Positions 1-12,499 of a stretch of 64,000 nt of DNA are shown here, in pieces. The position numbers and the translations under genes are program-made. The stretch lies in assembly GCA_036877525.1 (NCBI GenBank), contig JAZGTH010000066.1, positions 8,034,001 through 8,098,000 of the forward strand, written 5' to 3'. The notes under the pieces were generated by a model. The model was given only the letters and a program-made list of their open reading frames with translations. It was not told the DNA's origin and made no database searches. The DNA is from Chromobotia macracanthus (lineage: Eukaryota; Chordata; Actinopteri; Cypriniformes; Botiidae). Position 1 is the stretch's first letter. Every line of letters starts with the position of its first letter.

Positions 1-757
1 AGATAACTAATTCAACAGAATAGCTGCCAGTGAAACAGAATGCAGTCATATTTATCAGATATCTCTAAAAATCACTTCAGAATAAATTAAAGCCTAGCAA
101 AACTGCTTGCTGTCATCTTGCTGACAATTACAGAGGAAGAAAGGATAGACTCTCTAAAGAATTAGCACTTAATTATGGCCTAATTATGCATTCTAATAGC
201 ATCTCAAATGGATAGTGGTTGTCGAGAGGATTAAACCATATGTAATTGTAGGTTAATACTTAATCATTTTTTTATTTTCATCATTGTAATCCTCTTTAAC
301 CTGCAGGTTGCTCTCATTAATTAATTGCACTTTATATTATGTTTCAGTTTTGGTGCTTAATACATCATTAGGGATGAATCATCATGTGAGATGAATAATG
401 AGATCTATCACTTAAACTGAACTTGTAAGGAATTAACATGGAGTGTTGAGATTAATTGAGCATGTAGATGTGAACTAACGGGGAGTATGGAAGGTAAACT
501 AGGAGTACAGAATTTACTTGAGTAACACTTATTAATGTTTTATTATATTATTATGTGCTTTTAGAAGTAAGTTTAAAGGTGTGTACTTTTACTTGAGTAA
601 AATTAGACATACTTGATTATATTTCAAATAAAAAAATGTACTTTTACTCCTGAGCGATTGTTTGTTTGTTTCTTTAGTCAGATGCAATTTGCAATTAACT
701 GTATTTGTTTACAAAGTGTGACCTGTAAATGGTTATAACCAAATATACATTGTTATA
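1..757. other. Non-coding AT-rich DNA
   Basis: There is no reading frame with protein-like features. Roughly 160-440 is less repetitive than its surroundings and rich in TAATTA/ATTA homeodomain-type cores, so it could be a regulatory element; that is a guess from composition only. Confidence 0.5.
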
Positions 758-1930
758 CAACCTCAAATCAGAAAAAGTTGGGACAGTATGGAAAACACAA
801 ATAAAAAAAGTAGTGATTTCTAAATTTACTTTGACTTGTATTTCATTGCAGACAATACAACAGCACATTATTTAATGTGTTCCTCATGATTTTTATTGTT
901 TTTTTTTTCAAAAAAACAAAATTCCTATTTTGGTTCTTGCAACACATTTAAAAAAAGTTGGAACAGGAGCAATTTTGGGCTAGTAATCAGGTAAATTGGT
1001 TAACTAATGATGTGATTTGAAACAAGTGATGTCAACAGGTTATTGTAATTATGATTTGGTACAAAAGCAGCATCCAAGAAAGGTCTTGTCCTTTAGGAGC
1101 AAAGATGGGCCGAGGATCGCCAGTTTGCCAACAAATACGTGAGAAAATTATTGAAATGTTTAAAAACAATGTTCCTCAAAGAAAGATAGAAAGACATTTG
1201 CTTATTTCACCTTCAACAGTGCATAACATAATTAAAAGATTCAAGGAATGTGGAGGAATTTCAGTGCGTAAAGGACAAGGGCGCAAGGCTAAGCTGAACA
1301 ACCGTGCTCTCCGATCCCTCAGGCGGCACTGCATCAAACCTTTGTCAAGTACCACAATATGTAGCTACGTCCACAAATGCCAGTTAAAACTGTACTGTAC
1401 CAAAAGGAAGCCCTATGTTAACAGTGTCCAGAAGCGCCGTCGACTTCTCTGGGCTCGGAGGCATCTGGGATGGACGATCAGTATCAGTGTTGAATCAGTA
1501 TTTCATCATGAATCAGTATTTCAGGTATTTTTTGGGAGAAATGGACGCCGTGTGCTCCGGACCAAAGAAGAAAAGGATCATCCAGACTGTTACCAGCAAC
1601 AAGTCCAAAAGCCAGGGTCTGTCATGGTATGGGGTTGTGTCAGTGCCCTTGGTAAAGGTAACTTGCACTTCTGTGATGGCGCCATTAATGCTGAAAAGTA
1701 CATAGAGATTTTGGAGCACAATATGCTGCCTTCAAGAAGACATCTTTTCCAGGGACGTCCATGTATATTTCAATGCAAAACCACATTCTGCACACATTAC
1801 AAAGTCCTGGCTGCGGAGGAAGAGGATACAGGTACTTGACTGGCCTGCCTGCAGTCCCGACCTGTCTCCAATAGAGAATGTGTGGCGCATTTTGCACTTC
1901 AAAACAGCAACAGCATAAAATCTACCTGTT
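758..1930 (+). mobile_element. Tc1/mariner-like transposon, decayed, right end not found
   Basis: The left end starts directly after a TA dinucleotide with the CAACCTCAAATCAGAAAAAG type terminus followed by TTGGGACAG, which I recognise as the common fish Tc1-family terminus. A related AAAAAAAGTTGGAACAGG string recurs at about 945-968, as expected for an inner repeat of the terminal region. The transposase reading frame follows. I found no inverted copy of the terminus downstream, so the right end seems lost and the boundary given is where transposase similarity ends. Confidence 0.8.
1105..1918 (+). pseudogene. Tc1-like DDE transposase (broken)
   Basis: This cut-and-paste transposase would act on the terminal repeats of its own element. 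The start at 1105 (MGRGSP) is the usual N-terminus. An N-terminal paired-like helix-turn-helix follows (residues ~1-60, with the ISPSTVHNIIKRFKE recognition-helix region), then the basic linker GQGRK and a degenerate catalytic core. The first catalytic Asp is expected in a D-E-S motif, but the frame reads HES. The GSVMVWGC motif is intact. Around 1771 the frame shifts by one and the segment that should carry the second Asp (DNA-x-PH) is missing bases; after the shift the SPDLSPIENVW motif (third acidic residue) is readable to a TAA at 1916-1918. It cannot encode an active enzyme. Confidence 0.85.
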
Positions 1931-2430
1931 AGTAGAGCATGCATCACTGTAACTTTTGCTATTACTGTTTTAAAGAATCTAACTTTTGTCTATTGGGTGA
2001 TAAAACACATGAAAAAATGTCCTAGACTTACATTAAAGAAGGAGATGTAAGGAGATGAAAAGCATGGTCTTTTGATTTGTACCATTAAGTAACCACTTAG
2101 AAACACCCAAAACACCCAAGCGAATGCATAACAATGGCTAAAAATACTCAGAACACATCATCACAGCAACAAACCAAAAACATAGTGGCAATAATACCAC
2201 TTGCGTTTGGGCTTGTATTTATATTAAAAAAGGTTGGCAATAATTTCCACTTTTTATATCTTTAACAATCATTCAATCTAATATTTACGAAAAGTGAAGC
2301 AGAAACTACCAGGACTAAATTTGCTAAGCTTGGTGTTCTAATTGGTCCAGTTCAATACAACTTACATACTGTACACCATTGTTATGGCCCTGTGAGAAGT
2401 TGGGCACACTTTTTGCACTGCTTTGTTTAG
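1931..2430. other. Non-coding, nothing recognised
   Basis: AT-rich sequence between the transposon remnant and the dispersed repeat. No coding frame, RNA gene or terminal repeat was recognised. Confidence 0.5.
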
Positions 2431-2776
2431 GTAGTCTGAATACACAACCCTCTCATAGACCACTGAGAGAGGTATGAGCCTTCGCAAGTAATAACAGGTA
2501 TTTCGAATGCACGTCCATTTATTCAAGTGGTCCAAAGTTGTTGTAGTTTTTATTGATTCAGTCAACCCTTTATTCATAAACCAACTACAAACCTAGTATC
2601 ACTAAATAGTTGTATTAATATACATCTTACACATATTATTTGCATTAATACCATGTATTATGCGTTGAACTTGCTTGACATTTTTCTGTTTTATTTTTTA
2701 TTATATGTACCGCATGTGAAGCAATGTACATTTTAAAAACTTTGTAAAAAGTGCTATATAAAAAATCAAATTAAAG
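2431..2776 (+). repeat. Dispersed repeat, copy 1 of a family with an L2/SINE-like 3' tail
   Basis: This stretch matches 35.9-36.18 kb and 36.69-36.86 kb in the same window. Shared landmarks are a CCCTCTCATAGAC...CTGAGAGAGG segment, a TTGTAGTTTTTA..GATTCAGTCAA segment, and the tail with TGAAGCAATGTA, TTGTAAAAAGTGC and TATATAAA. The tail resembles the 3' end common to many fish L2-type LINEs and their SINEs. No internal coding region was seen. Confidence 0.75.
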
Positions 2777-4181
2777 TTTTTGAATTCATGGGTCAAAATT
2801 CTAAGACTGGTCCTTAGCCCCCATTCAAACAGCAAAGTCTTTTTTGTCATTTATAAACCCCTTTTTTGCATTTTTGCAAATTTAGGAGACTCAATGAGCC
2901 CAAATGCATTTCCTTGTTGATGTTATTTAAAGCAGTATATAATGATACGCTCATATTTCAAAGGTCAACATGAGTGAGGACACAGCAGAGGGGCCTGTAG
3001 AGGGGTCACCTTTGGCTTTCTTTGTTGCAGGTTTCTGGGAAAACTAAGCATGAGACTGAAACAGATGAGAGTTACAGCAAGTGACTGTTCTGCTCCCTGA
3101 TTGGTCTCTACACTTCTACTAACTCTAAGATACAGCGGCCTGTCTGTCCTTAAATACTGTCAGAGAGCCAGAGTGAGTGACTGACAGCCCTGTGCAGCAC
3201 CTGACACTTGTGACAGCAGCATTCCCGTGTCACTGCTGTGCAGTACGGATCATTGAGTGAGTGTGTGTGTGTGTACATCTGCTCTTGTGGCTGACCATTT
3301 ATCAATGTTTTTTTCAACAATTTATAATTGTCATGTCACCAGGAAAAGCTCATTTGACACATGAACTAAAATGCTTTAAACTGGAGGTTAGTGAGGTCCT
3401 GTGCGCTAGTGTGTGAGAAAAACATTTGCATTCAGTTTGTGTGTATGTCTGTGTTTAAAGGAGGCCTGCAAGAGCTTGTCAGTTCATACACAATTTCCCT
3501 CACATTTACGCATATATTGCACCGATGCATGCCAAACAGGCTGTGTTCAGAACAGAATGCAAGAAGACTAGATTACTAGCTAAAAACTGTGAAATACACA
3601 TTGTATATTGCCATTAAAACCAAAAAACATTGGTACTCATACTGGCCAACATAGCATGTCACTTAGTTCTTTCATGCATTCTGAAATATCATACACAGCA
3701 CACATACTATATACATACTATACATAGTATATACTGCAAAAATACAGTATAGTAGTATTGTATATTGGTATGATATTCCAAATATTTTAATACATTTGTG
3801 TCCATATACAAGTGTGTATGTCCAAGTCACTTATTTAATGTTCAACACAAAAGACACAGATGTTATGTGTTCCCCTCATTAATGGGCAAAGATAACAGCA
3901 ATAGACAAATGTAAATACTTAAAAACCTCTCATACACACTATGTCTACTATGCTTTATGGCAGTTGCACGTCTTTCTTGGCAATGTCACTGAGATTTCAA
4001 ACAGATAGACAAGATAAAGATTTCCAGCCCTTGATTTAATTGATAAATCCTTGGTGACAAGACTGAATAAAAGAGCCCCATTTGCTTTGATACATATAAA
4101 TAGCAAATTAAGCAGCAGCATTGTCAGAGTTAATTAGCTGAGAGTGTTTGACATATTGATATTCCAGTAAACATCTAAGCA

Positions 4182-4212
<31 letters not shown>
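4182..4212. repeat. (TC)n(AC)n microsatellite
   Basis: A pure dinucleotide run that switches from TC to AC near 4194. Confidence 0.95.
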
Positions 4213-4443
4213 TTTACTACTGTCTAAATAGGGACATTCCATAGGCTTCTATTGAGAAGTGTTTATATACAGGTAGTTATAAACTTTATAACCCTAACAC
4301 ACAATCTAATCCTAACAGAAAACTTTCTGCATTTTTACATTTTTAAAATAGGAAACAAGATACTGTTATGGCTTGAGACTATGGGTAAAATGCTTCAGGC
4401 ATGCCTGGGTCTGAATGTGTGAAATTATTCCTAATTCCAAATC

Positions 4444-4481
4444 AAGGTCATGTGACATAGTGCTGTGTGTCACATGACCTT
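4444..4481. repeat. Perfect palindrome, 14-bp arms, 10-bp loop
   Basis: The arm AAGGTCATGTGACA at 4444-4457 is exactly complemented by TGTCACATGACCTT at 4468-4481. Each arm holds a TCATGTGA/TCACATGA E-box-like octamer. It could be the core of a hairpin MITE or a paired binding site; I cannot tell which. Confidence 0.9.
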
Positions 4482-6436
4482 TAATTGGCTCCTGCAAATT
4501 ACGTCATCAGATTCTAAGTCTGAAAGAAGGCATGTAGGCCGAAGTGTGGCAATGCAATGCATCATCATGGTTTTATGAGATGGCGAACGTTAATGGCTGC
4601 TACGCCGCAGTGAGGGAATGCCTCAATGTGATATTAGAGGGGTATTAGAGAATGGGTTCTAATACCCAGTGGTGGCTGTAGGTCACAGGCCGAGCTTCAC
4701 TGAAAACTCCATCGATCTCCATCCATCCAAAATAGAGTTCCTGTTGGAAAGAGCTAATAAATGTAATTTTGAAAGTTTTGGGCTTTATGAGAACAATACA
4801 TGTACCAAGTCTGGTCACTGTAGGTAAAACTAACCCCATCACTTTAGTCAAAAGGGGGCACTACAGAGGCCCCCACCATTGCCATGGCTAATTTATGTTT
4901 AATCAACCGTGTATGTATTTATTCAAACTAGACTTCTAATTTTATAATTTTCCATTCCCAAAGCATTTCTTTAGAGCAATGTATCTTGAGACAGCAGTCA
5001 CAGAAACAACAAATATGAAGCTTGAAAAATAGCCAGAGCCAAATATGAGAGAACTTTCATTTTGACAGTGATGCTTTATGCAAAACCTTGTCATTAGAGC
5101 TTTTCACTTGGCAGTTAGCCTCTCTCTCTCTCTCAATCACACACGTACACAGATCCAAGTGTTTAGCAGTGTATTTGTGAGCATTAAAAGTTCAGGATCT
5201 GGTGGTGGATGATGAAGTGACATGTTGGTGAGAAATGGACTGGAGGGGGGCAAAGCATGACAGTAGCAGTTTAAGATAAACCCAGCTGTCAGCCAGTACA
5301 GATGCCAAACCCCTGATTTTCAGCTCCTTCCCACTCCCATCTCCACCCCACTTATGACAATTAGATATAATTGGACAGTCTGGTGAAGCTAAGCAATTTA
5401 ACTGCAGGTGTGGACTATGGGCTCTTTAGACCGCCTCAGATGGTGATGACAGATTGGATGAAGATGACGATTAGTTAGACACACCAGTGAAGGGTTCACT
5501 CTCTCTCTTTACTTAAAACTTTAGCGCTCCCACATAGAAGATTCACCATCAAAAGGCTGTCACTGATTTGACTATCTTGGCACACCAGGTTCAATGCTAA
5601 GTACACTACCTTTAATTACCTCTAATACCTCCTTTCAGCTATTACCATAATTCTGATATTCAGAAGTGATTATGCTTATACTTTTTCACTCAGAAAAATG
5701 AAACTTTTGTTGGCTTTGTTGAACTCCATGAGGTACTTTGGGGTTTAATGTAATTTCCAGGGTATAGAAATCTGGTAATCACTGATTGTGTACCATAGTA
5801 CAACAAGGAAACACTATATATAAACAGACTTAATGGCAATTGTGCCATGTAGACACATTCCATTTAACACATTTTAAAATGTTTAATTTCATTCTGCACA
5901 TTTCCCCTCAAAATCCACGTAGGAATGTGAAAAAAGTTTGTACGGTTTCCATATAGACATTTGAGACAGCAAAAGCATGCAAATAAAAGCTTTGGGTCAA
6001 TATCCTAATATGCCCCATACCATACCATATATAGGTTCTAGTTGAAATATATACAATTAAAAAGGGGGATTTATGTGATTTTTTTTTTGTCCCCATGTTT
6101 TGAATGTCTAGAATATATTTGTCACTTTTCAGTGGCAGTTTGGCCTAATGATCTGCAGGTGGTAGAGGCTGGTTTGTCAGCTTGTCATCAGGTCAGTCAA
6201 AAACATTAGTATCAAGGATTAGGTGGCTTCTAGGAGGTGTTTGGTTAATTCTAAACAGGTTCTCAGTTTTTAAATTTTTTTTGTTGTTGTTGTAGTCTGT
6301 TTACCCCTGCTCAAAGTTATTGCCATGAACATAAGTACTGAGCACTAACCACTGGGCCACCACCCCAGCATTTTTTCTATGCTTTCTATGATTTCTTCAC
6401 AATTTAAAAGGAAATCTCACAATTTAAAAGGAATTA

Positions 6437-8215
6437 TGGGCACAGTGCTTACCTACCACGTTTACGGGCTAGGAATGCAAGTATGGGCAGGGGGAGCGTG
6501 CCTCTGTACGACAGCTTCCCTGCCTCCGTAACCTACCCAGTGCATGATGATTGTTCCTGTTCCCCCAGGAGAGGGCACCTCCGTGCATGGGTCTCCTTCC
6601 TCTCTGGGTATAGCCACAAGAAAACACTGGGGAAAGAACCCAGTTCCAGTGAAAGGGTTCTGCAGAGACCACACCCTGCTAAAAGGAGGTAACGCAGAGA
6701 GATGAGGTATAGACTGACAAGGCAGTACTACCTATGGGAAAGGTCTCTGTTCAGGTCCTACCTACTGGGATGGCACCACTGTCAACAGAGACTGGCAGCA
6801 GTAAAGCACCAAGGGAAAGACACAGGTTCACAGACAGGGAAAGCATATCAAGGCGAATACACATGTGGGATTGTCAAGGGGGAATAACTACACATGGGCC
6901 CAGTACAAGGGTCGACTGTGGCATACACACAAGTACTGTGCCTGGCGTGAGGCTCTTCCACCAAGCCTGCTTGCCGACAGGGGCTGGAGGAATCTCAAAA
7001 CAGGGTTCGCCAGTGGGAAACCGCTGTGAAGGAGTACAAACACCTGTTTCCCCCATCCCATGGTGGAGGCAATGCAAGCGAAAACATAGAGCACGTTCTT
7101 CAGCCCACTACCTAGTGGGCCCCTAAAACACGAGAGGATACTGGCTCCACCCTGAGACACCTCGCAAAGGTGTTAGGTGTCATCCAGCCCACAGCTCTGC
7201 AAATGTCTGCTCGAGGGGTGCCGTGTGCCAATGCCCAGAAGGAGGCAACACTCCTAGTTGAGTGAGCCTTCAAGGGCACATGGCACGCCATGGGAGTGGT
7301 ACACCAAGGTGATGGCATCCACTATCCAGTGGGCCAACCTCTGATGAGAGATGGCCTTTCCCTTCTGCCGAGCTCTGAAGCAGACAAAGAGCTGATCAGA
7401 GCTTCTAAATCTCAGAGTACGGTCCATGTAAATGCACTGGGTGCGAACGGGACAAAACAAAGGTCTGGGTCTGCCTCCTCCATGGGCAGCGCTTGCAGAT
7501 TCACCATCTGGTCCTTGAAAGGCATGATGGGAACCTTGGGCACGTAGCCAGACCTGGGTCTCAAGAAAGCGTGAGAGTAGGCAGGCTCAAACTCTAGGCA
7601 TGAATCCTGACTCACAATGCCTGCAGGTCCCAAACCTTCTTGATGGAAGCGAGCATGGTCAGGAGCGCTGTTTTAAGAGACAGACTCTTCTTCTCGACTG
7701 CCAAGAGGGAAAGAGGGGCGGCCTCAGGGAATTCAGTCTCCAGGTGCCCTTAGGAATCTGATGACCAGCTTGTGCTTTCCTACATACTTACCTTCTACTA
7801 CTAGGTGATGGGCTGAGATATCGGCCACATACACCTTCAGGGTGAAAGGGGACAACCTTCACTCCAGCCCCTTCTGCAGAAAGGAAAGCACAGAGCTGAT
7901 CAGGAAAATGTGGTGCTCTTCTCAATGAGAAGAACACCAGTCAGCGAAGAGGCTCTACTTCAAGGTGTAAGCCCATCTGGTAGGAGAAGCAGTGATCTAC
8001 CCCCGGGCGTGGTGGACACTATCACTCAGACGAGGACTCCTCGTCCCGTTCAAGGACCACACATGGAATTTCCAGAGGTCAGGGCGCGAGTTTGACAAAG
8101 AAGCCCTTTGACAGGGCATAAAACCATGGGCAGTGTGAAGACTCCTGGAAAGTAAACAGGTCCACCTGTGCCTCCCTGAATCGGATGAAACCGGCACAGG
8201 GCCAAAAGTTTCTTA
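6437..8215 (-). mobile_element. DIRS-like retrotransposon fragment: recombinase end plus 3' non-coding region
   Basis: On the minus strand, 8197 to about 7112 reads as a broken DIRS-type tyrosine recombinase. From 7111 down to 6437 the sequence is GC-richer than its surroundings and resembles fish DIRS terminal non-coding DNA. The reverse transcriptase and RNase H genes that should lie upstream (to the right) are absent, so this is a 3' fragment. The left boundary, where GC content falls, is approximate. The family assignment rests on recombinase motifs; the assignment of 6437-7111 is inference. Confidence 0.7.
7112..8095 (-). pseudogene. DIRS tyrosine recombinase (YR), broken
   Basis: The enzyme would integrate the circular cDNA of a DIRS retrotransposon. 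Visible on the minus strand in order are: a segment with VYVADISAHH and VGKHKLV (about 7830-7740), PRSGYVPKVP (around 7560), a CPVR..IYMDRT segment (about 7450), QRLAHWIVDAITL (about 7330) and the KAHSTRSVASFWALAHG box with the catalytic His and Arg (around 7270). It then reads GWMTPNTFARC followed at once by LRVEPVSSRVL. The catalytic Tyr expected just before LRVEP is not visible. Several frame changes and stops between these pieces make it a pseudogene. Confidence 0.75.
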
Positions 8216-9015
8216 AGATTCATACAAAAATGTATTACTTTTATAAACAAAATAATTTACTCTTTAGGTAGAATGTGACAATCACAATATTTTAATCTGA
8301 CTCAACTTCTCAGACAAAACTATGAGACTATCTGATGTTTTCCATGGATCAAAGTTTGAATATACACAGCAGGCTCTTGTACATATGGTAACATTTATGA
8401 ATAAGCATTGGGGTTACATCAATCAAATCATTCTCTATGTTTGTGAATAAACTAACCTCCATAAAGTTGCCATATTAAATGCCTAATAAGATTATGTTAG
8501 TTGCATTTGGGGTAGGGGGTGAAATAGATGTGGAGGGAATGTTTAAATAAATAACATTTATTTAAACATTAAATAAATGTTATTTATTTAACATTTTATG
8601 GCAGGAAATGTTCTGGTTTAATTATTTTTTGGTGGGGTGTTTCCTTCATAGTGTTGCTTTGTATTTAGGGAGCTTCAGGCTGCCTGTTTTTCATCTAAGG
8701 ACCTCTGAAAATCTGTGATTAAGTCACCTGTAAGGTTATTTCACTCTCCCAACCACTCCTGACCAGTTGTTTAAAAATGTTGAAGTTTGAGCATAACATG
8801 CAGCCTCAGGTAAACCTCAGCTCATCCTGCACTAAGAGCACTAGGAGCCCCCTAGACTAAAAACCGAGCTCCAGGTTTATATAATGTTTTGGCTAAGATA
8901 TGTTATTTTATCAGAAAGCATATTTATCAAATATGTCTTGTATGACTGTCTGTAGTGACTTAATGCACACAATCAAATTTACAATGATATGATGACAATT
9001 AATTGTGGGTATACC
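8216..9015. other. Non-coding AT-rich DNA with a hairpin
   Basis: No gene was seen. It contains a near-perfect AT-only inverted repeat (8541-8593). Confidence 0.5.
8541..8593. repeat. AT-rich inverted repeat (cruciform-type)
   Basis: Arms of about 25 bp (8541-8565 and 8569-8593) are complementary apart from a single A present only in the left arm, with a 3-nt loop. The sequence is almost wholly A/T with TTTAAATAAATAACATTT units. Confidence 0.85.
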
Positions 9016-9312
9016 TGTCACAAATTCACCCGCTATCACTCCTGTTCACAAACTGCAACTCCTGCACCTGTGCCTCATTTGCACCGCCCATCGTCACAGT
9101 ATTTAAGCACACACCTCAGTCACATTCACCTTCTGGTCTCATTATGGACTCCATGCCTGCATGGTCTCCAGCATTGTACGTTCTCCAGCATTGGACCCTC
9201 TTGATATCATTCCAAGCTCCTAAGTCTTTCTGCTAACAATGAACTGTGCAAAAAAAATAAATTTTGTAATACTGTATTTAACATCTCTTGTCTGAGTTTA
9301 CCCACCGTTACA
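9016..9312 (+). mobile_element. Candidate solo LTR (~297 bp)
   Basis: It begins TGTCACAAATTC and ends CACCGTTACA, giving the TG...CA ends of an LTR. Inside are a TATTTAAG promoter-like box near 9100 and an AATAAA signal near 9256, in the order expected of U3-R-U5. The five bases on each side (ATACC and ATATC) are similar but not identical, as a decayed target duplication would be. No internal retroviral region adjoins it, so it would be a solo LTR. Confidence 0.5.
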
Positions 9313-12300
9313 ATATCTAAAACCACCAGGTGTATCTTCACCAAACTACTGTAAACAAAAACAAAACCTTTATTCATTAATCAACCACAGACATTGTTAC
9401 ATAATTTAGTTGCTTTATTACAGTAAGTGTTTAAATATATTTTGTAGCCACTGTTTTAAAAAACAAAACAAAAAACAATATTGTACAGTACAGTAGGTGA
9501 TTTTGGAATGAAGACAAACTCCACAACTCATGGCTTTCGTAATAGTGTGACATGGAATGTATTGTCATAATTGCTGGTTATAGCCTCTAAATAACTGACA
9601 TGTTGGCCTTTAGGCTTACATGGAATTGGGTCACTGTGTCACATGATCAAGTTTCCTCATTTTACAGTTTTATTATTTTGCCTCATGAGTAAGTCTCATG
9701 CAGATATGTTTGGGTCATATTTTATACATGATTTAGATTTTGCATTTAAAAATAGATTATTTTCAGGCCCAGGGATTGTATTGTTACATGATTGCAGCTT
9801 TACTGACAATTAAGCACAAGTTATGAAACAAAAAAAGATTTTGTTTTTTAAGTATTCATATATTTACAATTATTATTTAGATTTAAATTAATTCAGTACA
9901 GCTAATGATAACTAAATATCTACATTATGGTAATTGGAGGAAAATGTGACTTATTATAGTGAAAATAATGTTTCAATAAAAAAATGTATTCAAACTCATT
10001 GAGTGTCTCACTGCTATAGTTACTTGTATATCTGCCAAAGAAAGTGTACTTTTTTGTCTTTTTCAGCCTCAACTAAGGCTTAAATATATGTTTGTCATTA
10101 GTCTTGTGGTGTGAAATGGTCAGATGCAACATGAATTAAAAATGTATGGCCTGTGTGTAGTACTCTACTTCAATGCGCTTATCTACAGGAAATGCTACAA
10201 GCACTTTTGTTGTTATTTCTGATACAGTCAAACTGAGCAGTTGCCCGTGTCACCTGGGGGTTGAGTGTTACTAAAAAAACAGCTCTAACGAAGCACCTTT
10301 CTGCATGGCTGTGTGTATGCATGCGTGTGTATCCGAATATCATGTCTGAGAGGAGCAGGATGAAGTTTTCCTCACACACAGCTACTCCCAAAGCATGTCT
10401 GCTTTGCATATGTGTTCAAAACACAATCACTACCAGATGCTTCTTGATGTTCCCATCCAGTCAATAAATTACATTTTGGCCATTATTTTAGCGTGCGACA
10501 GTAAGGTGTTTCAGTTCCTGTGCCGTGATGTGGAGACCTGTTATGACAGCTCAGCACTATATTTTTTTAACTTTAATAATCTCCAGCTGTCAGGGACAAT
10601 CTTCCCCGCCACTTCTTGTTAAAACTTGTCTCCTAGGCATGAAATAATTAAATTAGAGAGCAAGCCGTGGCAGGTAGAGGTGAGGAAAGACAGAGTCTGG
10701 GACATTATTAGATAAATAGCTCTTGAAATGGAAAGTGTGAGCAAAGATAGAACTGCGATTTTCCAGGGCCTGTGCCTGTCCTTCTTACCAAGGGTCCCTA
10801 GGTAGTTCTAAAGGGGACAGATTGGGGTCACTGTCTGTCAATTATTCTGGCAAGGAAAAATATCCAGCACCTAGCTCCTGAATTCTCACCCACTTCAGGT
10901 CTGTGGAAGAGCATCTGGAAAGCAGTGAAGTGAAAAATCGCTTGGTGTATTGCAGCTTTTTTGTCTTATAATTGCTTTGTGTTTGGACAGAGAGAGTAAA
11001 AAAAGATGAGGGACAGAGACGTTATCTCTTGATTTACCTAGCTGTTAAGGTCACTAGGTATTTTGATAATAAAAACCAGCAATTAAAGATGTGTTGGCCA
11101 CATAGGTGTTTAAATTTGACTTTTAACTTGGATAAAATGTTTTTATCCAAACTGACCTGCTTATTAAGGGCAGAATCGCCCTGGAGCTAAATGTCCAGAC
11201 ATTTAAAGAGTTAAATGTCTTGCTTAGGGGTATATTGATGACAGAGGATGTCTGCTGAGTTTGAACCTAGGACCTTTGGGTTGCCTACAAAGAGACTTAG
11301 CCATAAATATTAAATATTTAATCATTTGTTAATTCTTCAGTAATCTTAATTTTTTTCTGGGTCTCGTGATAATATATAAGTATTATAGTGACATTAGTGT
11401 AAACTGTTCACTTCTATGATCAGTTTTCTCTTGCAGGTCAAGAAAGAATCTTGCTGAGCAACTTAATTTAACACAAATTGTCAACAAATATACTGTAGCT
11501 AGCTTCTGGAAAAATAGTGAATTTAGTTTAGTAAAGACAGATGGAGGTAATTCAGTTATCCTCTTGAGTAGTGAGGTTTGTTACCATCTCAGCAATGTAG
11601 GAACATATTAAATACCTACAATAGGGCCATGTTGTTGAAGAGTGTTGGCTGAACATTCATATTATCATTTGCATATTTATACAGAGAATGTTTTGAGCCT
11701 TAAGTACTATTTTCTGCACATCTTACAACATAGACTTAAATTTTTAATGCAATTTCCTCAACTATTTTTGATTTGTTTAGTGACTCTAGTTCTCTCTCTA
11801 TCTAAATATTTACCACCTTCTAACCAAATTTAATGTTTAATATGCAGCACGCACTTTCTTATTGACTGTCGGAATGTCTGATTACTGGAGCAGCCTGGCC
11901 TGTTCCCCCGCTCGCTTCATAATTCAAGATATACAAAAATTCAAACTTCAAGCAGCAGGGCCTTTCCTGAGAATAACAATCCTGTCAAATTATTCATATA
12001 CTGTAAATCCTGTTTCTGTACTGCTCTGCCTGCTCATAATTTGTCTTTGCATTGTTGCAAATTTACTGGCAATGGCATCAATTAACAATGCCAACTCACT
12101 CTAAATGGCGCAGAGGAAAATGTGTCAAACATGCACTGGTGCGAAGAAGAGATGATTTAATGCTGGCTTTCATTCATTACTTTGACACACTCTCTCTACC
12201 TCCCCTGTCTGCATTGGAAAAGTCACATAATTACTTTAGCTTTTTTTACTTAACATTAGTGTTTTTATTGCACATTCCGCTAGGCTCTAGTTTATGTGGA

Positions 12301-12499
12301 GCTATTTGTTTGTCCAAACAGTAGAAGATGGGGAACTATTTTTTAGTTCAGGCTAGTGATAATTCCTCATTAATTTATACTAAGGATAAGAAATTAATAA
12401 ACTGAGCATTGTGAGCTATGTGCATTACACTATTTAGCATTCAAAAAAATGTCTCACCTGCACCAGTTAAGTAACTGGATGTGAAAATTGAGTCTATAT
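9313..12499. other. Non-coding stretch, partly unique-looking
   Basis: No coding gene was recognised. Around 11120-11290 a decayed dispersed fish repeat is suggested by TTTTATCCAAACTGACCTGC and the downstream GTTTGAACCTAGGACC wording. The blocks 10640-10860 and 11862-12250 are less AT-rich, lack repeat features and carry clusters of homeodomain-like and Meis-like motifs, so they are candidate regulatory elements of the distant maf gene. Confidence 0.45.

Larger units (their letters stand above)
2777..6436. other. Long non-coding stretch
   Basis: No protein-like frame was found. It contains a TC/AC microsatellite (4182-4212), a palindrome (4444-4481), and around 4490-4870 a stretch ending in a GGGGGCACTACAGAGG-like string that resembles a dispersed fish repeat. 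Two unique-looking blocks, about 4015-4180 and 5270-5480, are dense in AATTA and TGACAG/CTGTCA motifs and could be conserved non-coding elements. A SINE-like reverse tail (CTAACCACTGGGCCACCA) lies near 6340. Confidence 0.45.
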
